Source: Pseudonocardia sp. CNS-004
GTDB lineage: Bacteria; Actinomycetota; Actinomycetes; Mycobacteriales; Pseudonocardiaceae
DNA length: 64,000 nt
Direction: 5' to 3'
Assembly: GCA_001942185.1 (NCBI GenBank)
Contig: MKJV01000092.1
Span: forward strand, 1-64,000
Part shown: positions 36,162-47,598 of the stretch, one piece after another
Position numbering within the stretch: the stretch's first letter is position 1
Layout of the letters: every line of letters starts with the position of its first letter
Position numbers and translations under genes: made by a program
The notes under the pieces: generated by a model
The model's database searches: none
Seen by the model: only the letters and a program-made list of their open reading frames with translations
What the model was told of the DNA's origin: nothing

Positions 36162-37759
36162 CTGGGGGAAGTGTGTTGCTCCTGATCCTGCTGGTGCTGC
36201 CGCTGATCGGCGCACTGGTCGTGGCTCCGATGACGGGCAACCCGCGCGGCGCCAAGCTCGTCGCGATGGGCTTCGCGCTGGCCTCGCTGGTGCTCACGAT
36301 CATCACATGGCTGGCGTACTCGCCCGCGGCCGTCGAGAGCGGCTCGCGGTTCCAGCTCGAGCTGTCCGTGCCGTGGATCCCGGCGTTCGGCACGAGCTTC
36401 GCCCTCGGCATCGACGGCATCGCGCTGGTGATGCTCGCGCTGATCGCGGTGCTCATCCCGATCGTGATGGGCTTCTCCTGGAACCAGGAGATCCCGGAGG
36501 GCCGCACCGAGTCCGGGTTCTTCGCGCTGCTGCTGACCACCCAGGGCCTGCTCGTCGGGGTGTTCGCCGCCACCGACGTGTTCCTGTTCTACGTGTTCTT
36601 CGAGGCCATGCTGATCCCGATGTACTTCCTCATCGGACGCTTCGGCGGGCCGCGCAGGCAGTACGCGGCGGTCAAGTTCTTCCTGTACTCCCTGCTCGGT
36701 GGGCTGATCATGCTGGCATCGGTGATCGGGCTCTACGTCGTGAGCGGCACGGCGCTCGGTGAGGCGACCTTCTCCTGGACGGAGCTCCAGTCGATCGCCG
36801 CCACGGTGCCCGAGTCCACGCAGATCTGGCTCTTCCTCGGGTTCTTCGTCGCGTTCGCGATCAAGGCGCCGCTGGTGCCGTTCCACACCTGGCTCCCCGA
36901 CGCCGGTGCCGAGGCCCCGATCGGGGCGGGCGTGCTGCTCGTCGGCGTGCTGGACAAGGTCGGCACGTTCGGCTTCCTGCGCTACTGCCTGCCGCTGTTC
37001 CCGCTCGCGTCGCAGCGGCTGGCACCGCTGGTGCTCGTGCTCGCGGTGGTCGGGATCCTGTACGCGGCGCTGCTCGCCGTGGCGCAGAGCGACCTGAAGC
37101 GGTTCGTGTCCTACACCTCGATCGCCCACTTCGGCTTCATCGCGCTGGGCATCTTCGCGTTCTCCAGCCAGTCGCTCGCCGGGGCCACGCTGTACATGGT
37201 CAACCACGGCATCACCACCGGGATGCTGTTCATCGTGATCGGCTTCCTCATCGTGCGCGGTGGGTCCCGGCTGATCGGCGACTACGGCGGCGTGCACAAG
37301 CTCGCGCCACTGCTCGCCGGCACGTTCCTGCTGGCGGGGCTCGCCTCGCTGGCGCTGCCCGGCACCAACTCGTTCGTCAGCGAGTTCCTGGTGCTGGTCG
37401 GCTCGTACCCGCGGGAGCCGGTCTACACGATCCTGGCCACCGTCGGGATCATCTTCGCGGCGCTGTACGTGTTGTGGGTCTACCAGCAGACGATGCAGGG
37501 CCCGGTGCGCGGAGCCGCGGTGCTCGGCGCACTGGAGCGCGCGGGCGGGCCGGGCACCATGATCGCTCCGGAGGCCGCCGCGAAGAAGGGTGCCTTCCCG
37601 GACCTGTCCGGCCGTGAGCTCGCCGTGCTCACGCCGCTGATCGTGCTGATCATCGCGCTCGGATTCTTCCCCGGGCCCGTGCTCGACGTCATCAACCCGT
37701 CGGTGGTGGCCACCATGAACGAGGTGGGCCTCGCCGACCCGGTGGGAGGAATCCGGTGA
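36158..37759 (+). CDS. nuoM: NADH-quinone oxidoreductase subunit M
   Basis: Second antiporter-like pump subunit, 533 residues, about 14 helices. Blocks FYVFFEAMLIPMYFLIGRFGG (pump Glu), AIKAPLVPFHTWLPDAGAEAP (pump Lys) and SYTSIAHFGFIALGIFAF. Frame intact. Overlaps both neighbours by four bases. Confidence 0.97.
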   Translation: MTGGSVLLLILLVLPLIGALVVAPMTGNPRGAKLVAMGFALASLVLTIITWLAYSPAAVESGSRFQLELSVPWIPAFGTSFALGIDGIALVMLALIAVLIPIVMGFSWNQEIPEGRTESGFFALLLTTQGLLVGVFAATDVFLFYVFFEAMLIPMYFLIGRFGGPRRQYAAVKFFLYSLLGGLIMLASVIGLYVVSGTALGEATFSWTELQSIAATVPESTQIWLFLGFFVAFAIKAPLVPFHTWLPDAGAEAPIGAGVLLVGVLDKVGTFGFLRYCLPLFPLASQRLAPLVLVLAVVGILYAALLAVAQSDLKRFVSYTSIAHFGFIALGIFAFSSQSLAGATLYMVNHGITTGMLFIVIGFLIVRGGSRLIGDYGGVHKLAPLLAGTFLLAGLASLALPGTNSFVSEFLVLVGSYPREPVYTILATVGIIFAALYVLWVYQQTMQGPVRGAAVLGALERAGGPGTMIAPEAAAKKGAFPDLSGRELAVLTPLIVLIIALGFFPGPVLDVINPSVVATMNEVGLADPVGGIR

Positions 37760-39347
37760 CCCCGCTCGCCCAGGGCTCGCTCAGCGTGCCCCCCATCGAC
37801 TACGCCGCGGTCGCGCCGCTGCTGATCGTGCTCGGCGCGGCCTGCGTCGCGGTGCTCGTGGAGGCGTTCCTGCCGCGCCACCAGCGCTGGCCCGCACAGG
37901 TCGTCCTCTCGGTCGTCGCCATCGGCGGGGCCGGTATCGCGCTCGGCCTGTACGCGGGCGGCGGGCCGGACGGCATCACCACGATCGCCGACGCGCTCGC
38001 CGTCGACCGGCCGACGCTGTTCCTGTGGGGCACGCTGCTGGCCCTCGGGCTGGCCAGCGTGCTGCTGATCGCCGACCGCTCCGTGGAGCCGGGCGGGGCC
38101 ATCCTCGCGTCGGCGGCCACGCGTGCGGCGGCAGGCGGTGGCAGCGGCGGGCTCCCCGAACTGCCGGAGGACCGCTCCTACGGCACGCCGGGGCTCGCCC
38201 CGACCATGCAGACCGAGGTCTTCCCGTTCACGCTGTTCGCGCTCGGCGGGATGATGACGTTCGTCGCGGCGAACGACCTGCTCACGATGTTCATCGCCCT
38301 CGAGGTGCTGTCGCTGCCGCTGTACCTCATGTGCGGGCTCGCGCGGCGGCGCAGGCTCCTGTCGCAGGAGGCGGCCGTCAAGTACTTCCTGCTGGGCGCG
38401 TTCGCGTCCGCATTCTTCCTGTACGGCCTCGCGCTGATCTACGGCTACGCGGGCTCGGTGCGGTTCACGGAGATCGCGACCGCCGCCGTCGGGTCGCAGC
38501 ACTCCGACGCGCTGCTGCTGGGCGGCCTCGCGCTGCTGGTGGTCGGCCTGATGTTCAAGGGGTCCGTCGGCCCGTTCCACACCTGGACGCCCGACGTCTA
38601 CCAGGGAGCGCCCACACCGGTCACCGCGTTCATGGCCGCCTGCACCAAGGTCGCGGCGTTCGGCGGGATCGTGCGCGTGCTGCACGTCGCGTTCGGCGAC
38701 ACCCGCTGGGAGTGGCGGGGCGTGCTGTGGGCCATCGCCATCGTCTCGATGGCCATCGGTGCCGTGCTCGGTCTCACCCAGACCGACATCAAGCGCATGA
38801 TCGCCTACTCGTCGGTGGCACACGCGGGCTTCCTGCTGCTGGGAGCCATCGCCATCACCGACGCGGCGTGTCGAGCACGCTGTTCTACCTGCTGGCGTAC
38901 GGCTTCACCACCATCGCGGTGTTCGGCGTGATCAGCCTGGTCCGCAACGCCGACGGCGAAGCCACCCACCTGTCGCAGTGGGCCGGGCTGGCGAAGCGCT
39001 CGCCGGTCGTGGCGGGGGTGATGACGTTCCTGCTGCTCGCACTCGCCGGGATCCCGCTCACCAGCGGGTTCACCGCCAAGTTCGCGGTGTTCGCCGCGGC
39101 GCTCGGCGACGGGATGGCACCGCTGGTGGTGATCGCGCTGGTGGCGAGCGCCGTGGCGGCGTTCTTCTACATCCGCGTGATCGTGCTGATGTACTTCAGC
39201 GAGCCCGCGGAGGACGGGCCGACCGTCACCGTGCCCGGCGCGTTCACCACGGCCGCCATCACGCTCGGCGTGATCGTCACACTACTGCTCGGAATCGCCC
39301 CTACCCTGGCACTGAACTGGGCAGCGGGCGGCGGCCTGGTCGGCTGA
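37756..39347 (+). CDS. nuoN: NADH-quinone oxidoreductase subunit N (one frameshift)
   Basis: Third antiporter-like pump subunit, 530 residues. Blocks FIALEVLSLPLYLMCGL, VGLMFKGSVGPFHTWTPDVYQGAP and YSSVAHAGFLLLG. A Gly/Ala-rich hydrophilic loop (about residues 115-150) is inserted between early helices. One base is missing near 38868 (DAGVSSTLFYLL after repair). Last nuo gene; 22 bases separate it from the polyprenyl synthase gene, so both are probably on one transcript. Confidence 0.95.
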
Positions 39348-39369
39348 CGAGCGTGAAAAGCTGGGGGAT

Positions 39370-40371
39370 GTGAACGCGAACGCGATTGCGGGCGTCGAGC
39401 TCGCAGACCCGGGGCTGGCAGCCGCCACGGAGGAGGGCCTCGCCCGCGTGGAGCAGCTGCTGCACCGGGAGGTGCACAGCGACTACCAGTTCGTCACCGA
39501 GACGTCGTTGCATCTCATCGACGCTGGTGGCAAGCGGTTCCGCCCGCTCTTCACGCTGCTCGCGGCGCAGATCGGGCCCCGGCCCGACGGCGAGGGCGTG
39601 TTCACCGCGGCGGCCGTGGTCGAGCTGATCCACCTCGCCACCCTGTACCACGACGACGTCATGGACTCGGCCACCATGCGGAGGGGGGCGGAGAGCGCCA
39701 ACTCCCGGTGGGACAACAGCATCGCCATCCTCACCGGCGACTTCCTCTTCGCCCACGCGTCGCGGCTCGTGGCCGACCTGGGCCCGGATGCCGTGCGGAT
39801 CATCGCCGAGACGTTCGCCGAGCTCGTCACGGGGCAGATGCGCGAGACCCGCGGCCCGCGGGCGGGCGAGGACCCGGTGCAGCACTACCTCGCCGTCATC
39901 GCGGAGAAGACGGGCTCGCTGATCGCCACGTCCGGCCGGTACGGCGGCATGTTCTCCGGCTGCGCGCCGGAGCACGTCGAGGCGCTGCGCCGCTTCGGTG
40001 CCACCATCGGCACCGCCTTCCAGATCTCCGACGACGTCATCGACATCGCCTCGCCGTCCGACGACTCCGGCAAGACCCCCGGCACCGACCTGCGCGAGGG
40101 CATCCACACGCTCCCGATGCTGTACGCCCTGCAGGACAGCGGGCCCGAGGTCGACCGCCTCGGCGTGCTCCTGTCGCGTCCCATCACCGACGACGCCGAG
40201 GTGGACGAGGCCCTGGACCTGCTGCGCACCGGCCGTGGCCTCGCCCGCGCCCGGGACGTGCTGGCCGACCAGGCCACCGCGGCCCGTGCCGAGCTGGGCA
40301 AGCTCCCGTCCTGCCCGGCCACCGAGGCACTGGCCTCCCTCACCTCCTACGTCGTGGACCGCACCGCCTGA
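39370..40371 (+). CDS. grcC: Polyprenyl diphosphate synthase (menaquinone side chain)
   Basis: Trans-prenyltransferase of 333 residues making a long-chain polyprenyl diphosphate, probably for menaquinone. First Asp-rich motif in LYHDDVMD (about 95-102), GGKRFRPLFTLLAA upstream, second Asp-rich motif in FQISDDVIDIAS. GTG 39370. Position directly downstream of nuoN and in the same order relative to menJ and htpX as M. tuberculosis grcC1 (Rv0562) supports the assignment; chain length cannot be read reliably. Confidence 0.92.
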   Translation: MNANAIAGVELADPGLAAATEEGLARVEQLLHREVHSDYQFVTETSLHLIDAGGKRFRPLFTLLAAQIGPRPDGEGVFTAAAVVELIHLATLYHDDVMDSATMRRGAESANSRWDNSIAILTGDFLFAHASRLVADLGPDAVRIIAETFAELVTGQMRETRGPRAGEDPVQHYLAVIAEKTGSLIATSGRYGGMFSGCAPEHVEALRRFGATIGTAFQISDDVIDIASPSDDSGKTPGTDLREGIHTLPMLYALQDSGPEVDRLGVLLSRPITDDAEVDEALDLLRTGRGLARARDVLADQATAARAELGKLPSCPATEALASLTSYVVDRTA

Positions 40372-40451
40372 TCCGATCCCGGTAGCCACTGGCCCCGAGC
40401 CGCCTGTCGTGCCACGGTATGTGGCTGACTGCGCAGCGTGAGGGGTGGACC

Positions 40452-40973
40452 GTGACGCGAGCCCGGGTGTGGTGGGTGGTGGCGGCGCTCGCCGTGCCCG
40501 CCTTCCTCGCGGCGCTCGCGTTGTCGTGGGCCGGGCCGGCAGAGCTGTCCGCCGCGCGTGCGGATGCTTCCACGGCGGCCGCGCCACCGGGCGCCGTCCC
40601 GGCGACTCCGACGCAGGCGGTCGTCCCCGAGCCGGTGCCGGCCCGGCCGGCCGAGGCACCGGCCGCCCGGCCGATCCGGTTCGCGGCCGACTCGGCCGAT
40701 CTCACGGGCCCGTCGGCCGACGCCGTACGCCACTTCGCGCAGCTGATCGCGGCCGATCCGGTGGCTCGGGTGCTGGTCGAGGGGCACGTCGCCGACACCC
40801 CTGGTGGCCCGGACGAGGCCCAGCGGCTGTCCGACGAGCGGGCCGCGGTCGTGGCGCGGGCCTTGGTGGCGGCGGGCGTTCCCGCCGAGCGGATCACCGC
40901 CCGCGGGCTGGGTGCAGGCCGTCCGCTCGCCACCGTGGAGGAGAGCAGGCGGGTCGAGATCACGCTCGAGTAG
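40452..40973 (+). CDS. Membrane-anchored OmpA-family peptidoglycan-binding domain protein
   Basis: A 173-residue protein with one N-terminal membrane helix (about 7-27, WWVVAALAVPAFLAALALSW), an Ala/Pro-rich linker (about 35-75) and a C-terminal OmpA-like domain: IRFAADSADLTG, LVEGHVADTPGG, LSDERAAVVARALVAAGV, ITARGLGAGRP and RRVEITLE. The domain normally binds peptidoglycan. GTG 40452 follows GAGGGGTGG; an in-frame ATG at 40419 is possible. First of four small envelope genes downstream of the polyprenyl synthase. Confidence 0.8.
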   Translation: MTRARVWWVVAALAVPAFLAALALSWAGPAELSAARADASTAAAPPGAVPATPTQAVVPEPVPARPAEAPAARPIRFAADSADLTGPSADAVRHFAQLIAADPVARVLVEGHVADTPGGPDEAQRLSDERAAVVARALVAAGVPAERITARGLGAGRPLATVEESRRVEITLE

Positions 40974-40995
40974 GTCAACGCGCGGGAGAGGCGCC

Positions 40996-41397
40996 ATGGT
41001 CGAGACGTTCGGGCAAGTCTGGTTCTTGTGTGTGATCGCGTTCCTCGCGGGTTCCGCGGTGACGTGGCTGCTGTTCGTCCGCCGACGGCCCCGCCACGTC
41101 ACGCACCCCCTGTTCCGCCCCACCCCGCCGCGGGTGCACCACCAGGCCCAGGGCCTGCCCCGCCGCCCGCAGCGTGCGGCTCCGCCGCAGCCGCCGGACC
41201 CGGCGGAGCCTGCGCTGGCCGACCTCGACACCCATCGCACCGGATCGCCGTCCCGGCACACCGGTTCGATCGCCGCGGGGGCGTTGGACCGGCTCGGGGT
41301 GGCCGGTGGCGGCCGGAACCCGGACGCCGCACCGGCTCCCGAGATCCCGGCTCAGGGCGGCCCGGTCGACGAGCCCGCCTCCGGTGAGAGCAGGTGA
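40996..41397 (+). CDS. Small single-pass membrane protein of unknown function
   Basis: A 133-residue protein with one helix (about residues 6-26, GQVWFLCVIAFLAGSAVTWLL), an Arg-rich stop-transfer RRRPRH and a long Pro/Ala/Gly-rich hydrophilic tail. No known domain recognised. Starts 22 bases after the OmpA-like gene with GGGAGAGG as ribosome-binding site, so probably cotranscribed. Codon bias is normal for the genome, which supports it being a real gene. Confidence 0.65.
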   Translation: MVETFGQVWFLCVIAFLAGSAVTWLLFVRRRPRHVTHPLFRPTPPRVHHQAQGLPRRPQRAAPPQPPDPAEPALADLDTHRTGSPSRHTGSIAAGALDRLGVAGGGRNPDAAPAPEIPAQGGPVDEPASGESR

Positions 41398-41494
41398 TCG
41401 CGGTGCCCGGCCGGGTGGTCGGGCCCGGAAGGACGTGTGCGGCCGCCCTGAGCGTGGTATCCACCGGTCCGGCTGCTCGTAGGAAGGACGGGTC

Positions 41495-42050
41495 GTGGGA
41501 CCGAGCTGGTGGTGGGTGGTACTGGCGGTCGTGGTCGTCGCGCTCCTCGTTGCGGTGGCCGTGGTCCTCTGCAGGCGTGGCGCGCTCGTGGACGACGACG
41601 AGGCCCGCTCCGAGGACTCCGCGCCGGGCGGCGAAGAGCCCGCCACGGCTCCTGGCGCCGCACCGGCCGTCCCCGCCCCGCGCGAGGAGTCGCCGCTGCC
41701 GGTGCCGTCGGCCGCCGCCGCGGAACGCAGCGCGTCCGAACGGCGTCCGGCCGAACCCGCGGACTCGGCGCTCGCGGCGCTCGACTCCGGGACCGTCGGT
41801 CCGGCGGCCACGTACACCGCCGCCGCAGCCGCGGTGTCGGCCGCCACCGCCCGGCCGGGCCCGTACCCGGGTTCCCTGCTACCGGCCGCGGACGGCTCGA
41901 ACCCCACCCCGGAGCACCGGATCAAGGCCCACGAGCGCCCGCCGCTACCACACCCCGGAGTCGCCGTTCTACCAGCGCACCCGCGGAGACGCCTGGTTCC
42001 GCACCGTGGCGGAGGCCCGGGCAGCGGGCTTCACCGCGTGGGACTCGTGA
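41495..42050 (+). CDS. Membrane-anchored protein with a C-terminal sunset-like domain (two-base frame break)
   Basis: A 185-residue protein after correction: N-terminal helix (about 3-25, SWWWVVLAVVVVALLVAVAVV), low-complexity Ala/Pro/Glu linker, and a C-terminal motif RRYHTPESPFYQRTRGDAWF...EARAAGF. This resembles the short IKG..S..YH.PxS..Y..T...WF..E..A..AGF unit called the sunset domain in surface proteins of Gram-positive bacteria. The motif is in another phase, implying loss of two bases (probably GC) near 41945. GTG 41495 follows AGGAAGGA. Function unknown. Confidence 0.65.
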
Positions 42051-42229
42051 TCACGGACCGTGCAGTAAACGACCGCCCGACCTCGCCAGATATGGATCAC
42101 CACTCGATCGAGTGAGCAAGGTGTCACGATCAGCGCGATGGCTCTAGCCTCGCACCCGGCTCCCCGCCATCCCCGAATAGGTGACGACCGAAATCGCATG
42201 CCGACCGGCATCGCGATGGTGAGGAAAAG

Positions 42230-42646
42230 ATGCTCCAGAAGGCTCTGACTGCAAGTGCCGCGGCCGTTCTCGCGATGCTGGCCTCCGCCGGTGTCGCGCA
42301 GGCCGCCGAGGCGAACGCCGCGCAGGTGCTCCCGCTCCCCCCGATCGCCGCGGCCGCCGACCCCGAGCCGACCACCCAGCCCGACGCCGACGAGGACGAG
42401 GAGTCCACGCAGGCCCCCGAGACGGACACGACGTCGGAGCCGGAGTCGGACTCCACCTCTGACGACACCACCGAGAACGAGACCGACAGCGAGTCGGGCA
42501 GCGAGTCGGACTCGGACGCCACGACCGACCCGGAGTCGGACGACGAGTCCGAGACGACCGAGCCGACCCCGGCCCCGGCCCCGGAGGAGCCCTCCGCGGG
42601 TCCGCTCGGCCTGATCGAGTCGCTGGTGCAGTCGCTGTTCGGCTGA
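42230..42646 (+). CDS. Secreted, highly acidic Ser/Thr/Asp/Glu-rich small protein
   Basis: A 138-residue protein with a Sec signal peptide (about residues 1-26, cleavage likely after AGVAQA). The mature part is dominated by D, E, S and T from about residue 48 to 108, then Pro-rich, then a hydrophobic C-terminal segment LGLIESLVQSLFG that could be amphipathic. No domain, no LPXTG, no lipobox. ATG 42230 follows GAGGAAAAG. Followed by a strong terminator, so it ends the rightward transcription unit. Function unknown. Confidence 0.75.
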   Translation: MLQKALTASAAAVLAMLASAGVAQAAEANAAQVLPLPPIAAAADPEPTTQPDADEDEESTQAPETDTTSEPESDSTSDDTTENETDSESGSESDSDATTDPESDDESETTEPTPAPAPEEPSAGPLGLIESLVQSLFG

Positions 42647-42660
42647 TCAGCGCCCGCACG

Positions 42661-42700
42661 TGAACGGGCCCCGCCGGTGATCACCGGCGGGGCCCGTTCA
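42661..42700. terminator. 40-bp perfect palindrome, bidirectional terminator
   Basis: A perfect inverted repeat whose arms meet at the centre TGATCA: TGAACGGGCCCCGCCGGTGA followed immediately by its reverse complement. It lies between the convergent secreted-protein gene and korB, 14 bases after the former stop, and can fold into a 17-18 bp stem in either direction. Confidence 0.85.
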
Positions 42701-42732
42701 TATCAGCGCACTGGTGGCCGCCCCTGGTCGCC

Positions 42733-43801
42733 TCAGCCGGCGATCGTCCAGGTGTCGCGGCCGGTGAGCAGCGCCTGCAGGTCGGCGCTGCCCTTCGCCC
42801 CGGCCGCCGCCACCTGGGCGCGGACGGCGTCGTCGTAGGCGACCCGGTCGGCGTTGCGGAAGATGCCGGTGACCGTGTGGTTGAGGTCCTGGTCCGACAG
42901 GCGGGACAGGGCGAACGCCAGGTTGATGTCGGTGGCGTCGTGCACCACGACCTGGTCGGCATCCACCTCGTTCATCTTCGCGACCGTCAGACCGAAGCCC
43001 TCGCGCACGACGGCGTAGGCGCCCAGCCCGTCGTCGGCCGCGGGGCCGAAGCGGATGGGCTCGCCGTGGCGGACCGGGATGACCCGCTCCTCGGCCTCCT
43101 CGCCCTTGCGCAGCACGTCGAAGCTGCCGTCGTTGAAGATCGGGCAGTCCTGGAAGATCTCGACGAGCGCGCTGCCGCGGTGGGCGGCGGCCGCGCCGAG
43201 CACCTCGGTGAGCCCCTTGCGGTCGGAGTCGAGGGCGCGCCCGATGAAGGTGGCCTCGGCGCGATCGCGAGCGAGATCGGGTTGAACGGGTGGTCGAGCG
43301 AGCCCATCGGCGTGGACTTGGTGACCTTGCCCTCCTCGCTGGTGGGCGAGTACTGGCCCTTCGTCAGGCCGTAGATCCGGTTGTTGAACAGCAGGATCTT
43401 GAGGTTGACGTTGCGCCGCAGGGCGTGGATCAGGTGGTTGCCGCCGATGGACAGGGCGTCGCCGTCACCGGTGACGACCCAGACCGAGAGGTCGGGCCGC
43501 GACGTGGCCAGGCCGGTGGCGATGGCAGGCGCCCGCCCGTGGATCGAGTGCATCCCGTAGGTGTTGAGGTAGTACGGGAACCGGGAGCTGCAGCCGATCC
43601 CGGACACGAAGACGGTGTTCTCGCGCCTGATGCCCAGCGTCGGCAGGAACTGGCGCACGGCGGCGAGCACGGCGTAGTCGCCGCAGCCCGGGCACCAGCG
43701 CACTTCCTGGTCGGACGTGAAGTCCTTGGCGGTCTGCTTCTCGTCGGTGGTCGGGACGCCGTCGAGTCCACCCAGAGAAGGCAGCCCGAGGTCGATGGCA
43801 G

Positions 43802-43805
<4 letters not shown>
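42733..43805 (-). CDS. korB: 2-oxoglutarate (2-oxoacid):ferredoxin oxidoreductase, beta subunit (one frameshift)
   Basis: ThDP- and Fe-S-binding subunit, 357 residues. EVRWCPGCGDYAVL (Cys ligands, about 36-49), GIGCSSRFPYYLNTYGMHSIHGRA, and the ThDP motif VVTGDGDALSIGGNHLIHALRRNVNL with NNRIYGLTKGQYSPTS are diagnostic for the KorB type. One base is missing near 43258. Start overlaps the korA stop by four bases. With KorA it decarboxylates 2-oxoglutarate to succinyl-CoA with ferredoxin reduction, an alternative to the dehydrogenase complex. Substrate by family. Confidence 0.93.
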
Positions 43806-45700
<1,895 letters not shown>

Positions 45701-45829
45701 TCGAGGTCGGTCCTCGGGTCGACGGGGCGTGCTTTGTGTTGTATTCCCACGTTAGCTCGCACTACGCCAGGGTGTCGTCGGCCCCCGGTCCACGTCACAC
45801 CCGATCGTTCGCCTGGTGGAAACATCGCG

Positions 45830-46584
45830 TTACCGGCCCGACCTGCTGATCGTCTTCTGCAGCGCGGCGAGGCGGTCGCGGAACTCCGGTGAGCGCACCG
45901 ACTCGGCCTGCGCCCGTACCTCGACCTCGACGGCCTCCGCCTGGGTGCTCATCCCCGAGGTGAGCCGCAGCGTGGACTTCGTGGTGCGGACGAGGTCGCG
46001 CGGGGCGGCCGCGGCGCGGGCCGCGAGCTCGACGGCGGCCGCGACCACGTCGTCGGCCACCCGGTGCACGAGACCGATCCGAGCGGCCTCCGCGGCGTCG
46101 ACGACCTCGCCGAACAGGGTCAAGGCCGCGGCGCCTGTGCACCGAGCACACGCTGCACCATCCACGTGTAACCGCCGCCCGGGTGCAGGCCCAGCTGCAG
46201 GAACCGCGACTCGAACCGCGCCCTCGGCCCGGCCAGCCGCAGGTCGCACGCCAGCGCGAGGTTCAGACCGGCACCGACGGCCGCGCCGTTGACGGCCGCG
46301 ATCGTCGGCAACGGGCACTCGGCCACGGCGAGGAAGCCCGCATAGACGGTGTGCAGCGTGGCGGGGTCGGCCGTGGCGAGCTCGGCCAGGTCACCGCCTG
46401 CGCAGAAGGCCGGGTCCTCGCCGGTCACGACGATCGCGCCGACCCCCTCGTCGGTGGTCGCGGCGCGGACGGCGTCGGCGAGCTTCGCGGACAGCTCGAT
46501 GTTGAGGGCGTTGCGGCGCTCGGGGTAGGACAGCGTGAGGACGGCGACGCCGTCGGTGGTCGTGGTGTGGACGTCCGTGGCCAT
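45830..46584 (-). CDS. Enoyl-CoA hydratase/isomerase family protein (one frameshift)
   Basis: Crotonase-fold enzyme, 251 residues. Oxyanion-hole blocks PAFCAGGDLAEL (about 63-74) and AAVNGAAVGAGLNLALACDLRLAG (about 97-120), then the ARFESRFLQLGLHPGGGYTW acyl-binding region. The Glu pair of classical hydratases is only partly matched (H in LHPGGG replaces the second Glu region), so hydratase versus isomerase or another crotonase reaction is open. One base is missing near 46132. Convergent with nothing; upstream region shared with htpX. Confidence 0.85.
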
Positions 46585-46702
46585 CCCCGCATCTTGCCCC
46601 GGATGGCCCAGCGGCGCGGGGAGGTATCGCTCACGGTCACGTCGGCCGGAACACGGCCCCGTCGTGGCTCGTTGGAGGGTTCGGGGGAGGAAGGACCCGG
46701 AC

Positions 46703-47569
46703 GTGCACAAGTCGATGAACGGGCTGAAGACAGCCGTGTTGCTGGGCGGGCTCTCCGCCCTCGTCCTGTTCGTCGGTTCGCTCCTCGGCGGTCGGACGGG
46801 GCTCGTGATCGCCCTGTTCGTGGCGCTGGGGGTCAACGGCTACGCGTACTTCAAGTCCGACAAGATCGCCCTGCGGGCCATGCACGCCCGGCCGATCACC
46901 GAGCCGGAGCACCCGGTCATGTACCGGATCGTGCGGGAGCTCTCACGGGCCGCGCGCCAGCCGATGCCGCGGCTCTACGTGAGCCCCACCGCGGCCCCCA
47001 ACGCGTTCGCCACCGGACGCAGCCCGCGCCACGCCGCGGTGTGCGCCACCACCGGCCTGCTGCAGCTGCTCGACGAACGGGAGCTGCGCGCGGTGCTCGG
47101 CCACGAGCTGTCCCACGTCTACAACCGCGACATCCTGATCTCGTCGGTGGCGGGCGCGCTCGCGTCGATGGTGAGCTTCCTGGCCAACATCGCGATGTTC
47201 GCCGGCCTGTTCGGCGGCGGCGACGAGGACCGGCCCAACCCGATCAGCCTGCTGCTGATCTCGCTGCTGGGCCCGGTCGCGGCCGGCGTCGTGCAGATGG
47301 CGGTGAGCAGGTCGCGGGAGTTCCAGGCCGACGCGAGCGGCGCCGCGCTCACCGGTGACCCGCTCGCGCTGGCGTCCGCGTTGCGCAAGCTGGAGCGCGG
47401 CACCCAGCTCGCCCCGCTGCCGCCCGACCCGCAACTCGTGTCGCAGTCCCACCTGATGATCGCCAGCCCGTTCCGGGCGGGCGAACAGCTCAGCCGCCTG
47501 TTCTCCACCCACCCGCCGCTGCGGGAGCGGATCCGCCGGCTCGAGGAGATGCACCTGCACCGGTTCTGA
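46703..47569 (+). CDS. htpX: Membrane zinc metalloprotease HtpX
   Basis: M48 family quality-control protease for membrane proteins, 288 residues. Two N-terminal helices (about 10-29 and 32-50), zinc motif HELSH at residues 134-138 within GHELSHVYNRD, two further helices (about 150-175 and 187-205), and the third ligand in SREFQADASGAALTGDP. GTG 46703 follows a strong ribosome-binding site (GGGGGAGGAAGGA). Frame intact. Its distance from the polyprenyl synthase gene parallels the M. tuberculosis Rv0562-Rv0563 neighbourhood. Confidence 0.95.
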   Translation: MHKSMNGLKTAVLLGGLSALVLFVGSLLGGRTGLVIALFVALGVNGYAYFKSDKIALRAMHARPITEPEHPVMYRIVRELSRAARQPMPRLYVSPTAAPNAFATGRSPRHAAVCATTGLLQLLDERELRAVLGHELSHVYNRDILISSVAGALASMVSFLANIAMFAGLFGGGDEDRPNPISLLLISLLGPVAAGVVQMAVSRSREFQADASGAALTGDPLALASALRKLERGTQLAPLPPDPQLVSQSHLMIASPFRAGEQLSRLFSTHPPLRERIRRLEEMHLHRF

Positions 47570-47598
47570 CCGTCGGACCGCCGGTGCATGCTGGGCAC

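Noticed and set aside
40996..42050. The small membrane proteins as lipoproteins or LPXTG-anchored sortase substrates
   Set aside because: No lipobox Cys after the hydrophobic segments and no LPXTG-helix-basic tail; the hydrophobic segments fit N-terminal anchors.
42661..42700. Perfect 40-bp palindrome as a recombination or attachment site
   Set aside because: It lies 14 bases after a stop and between convergent genes, the standard place for a bidirectional terminator, and there is no integrase or mobile gene nearby.
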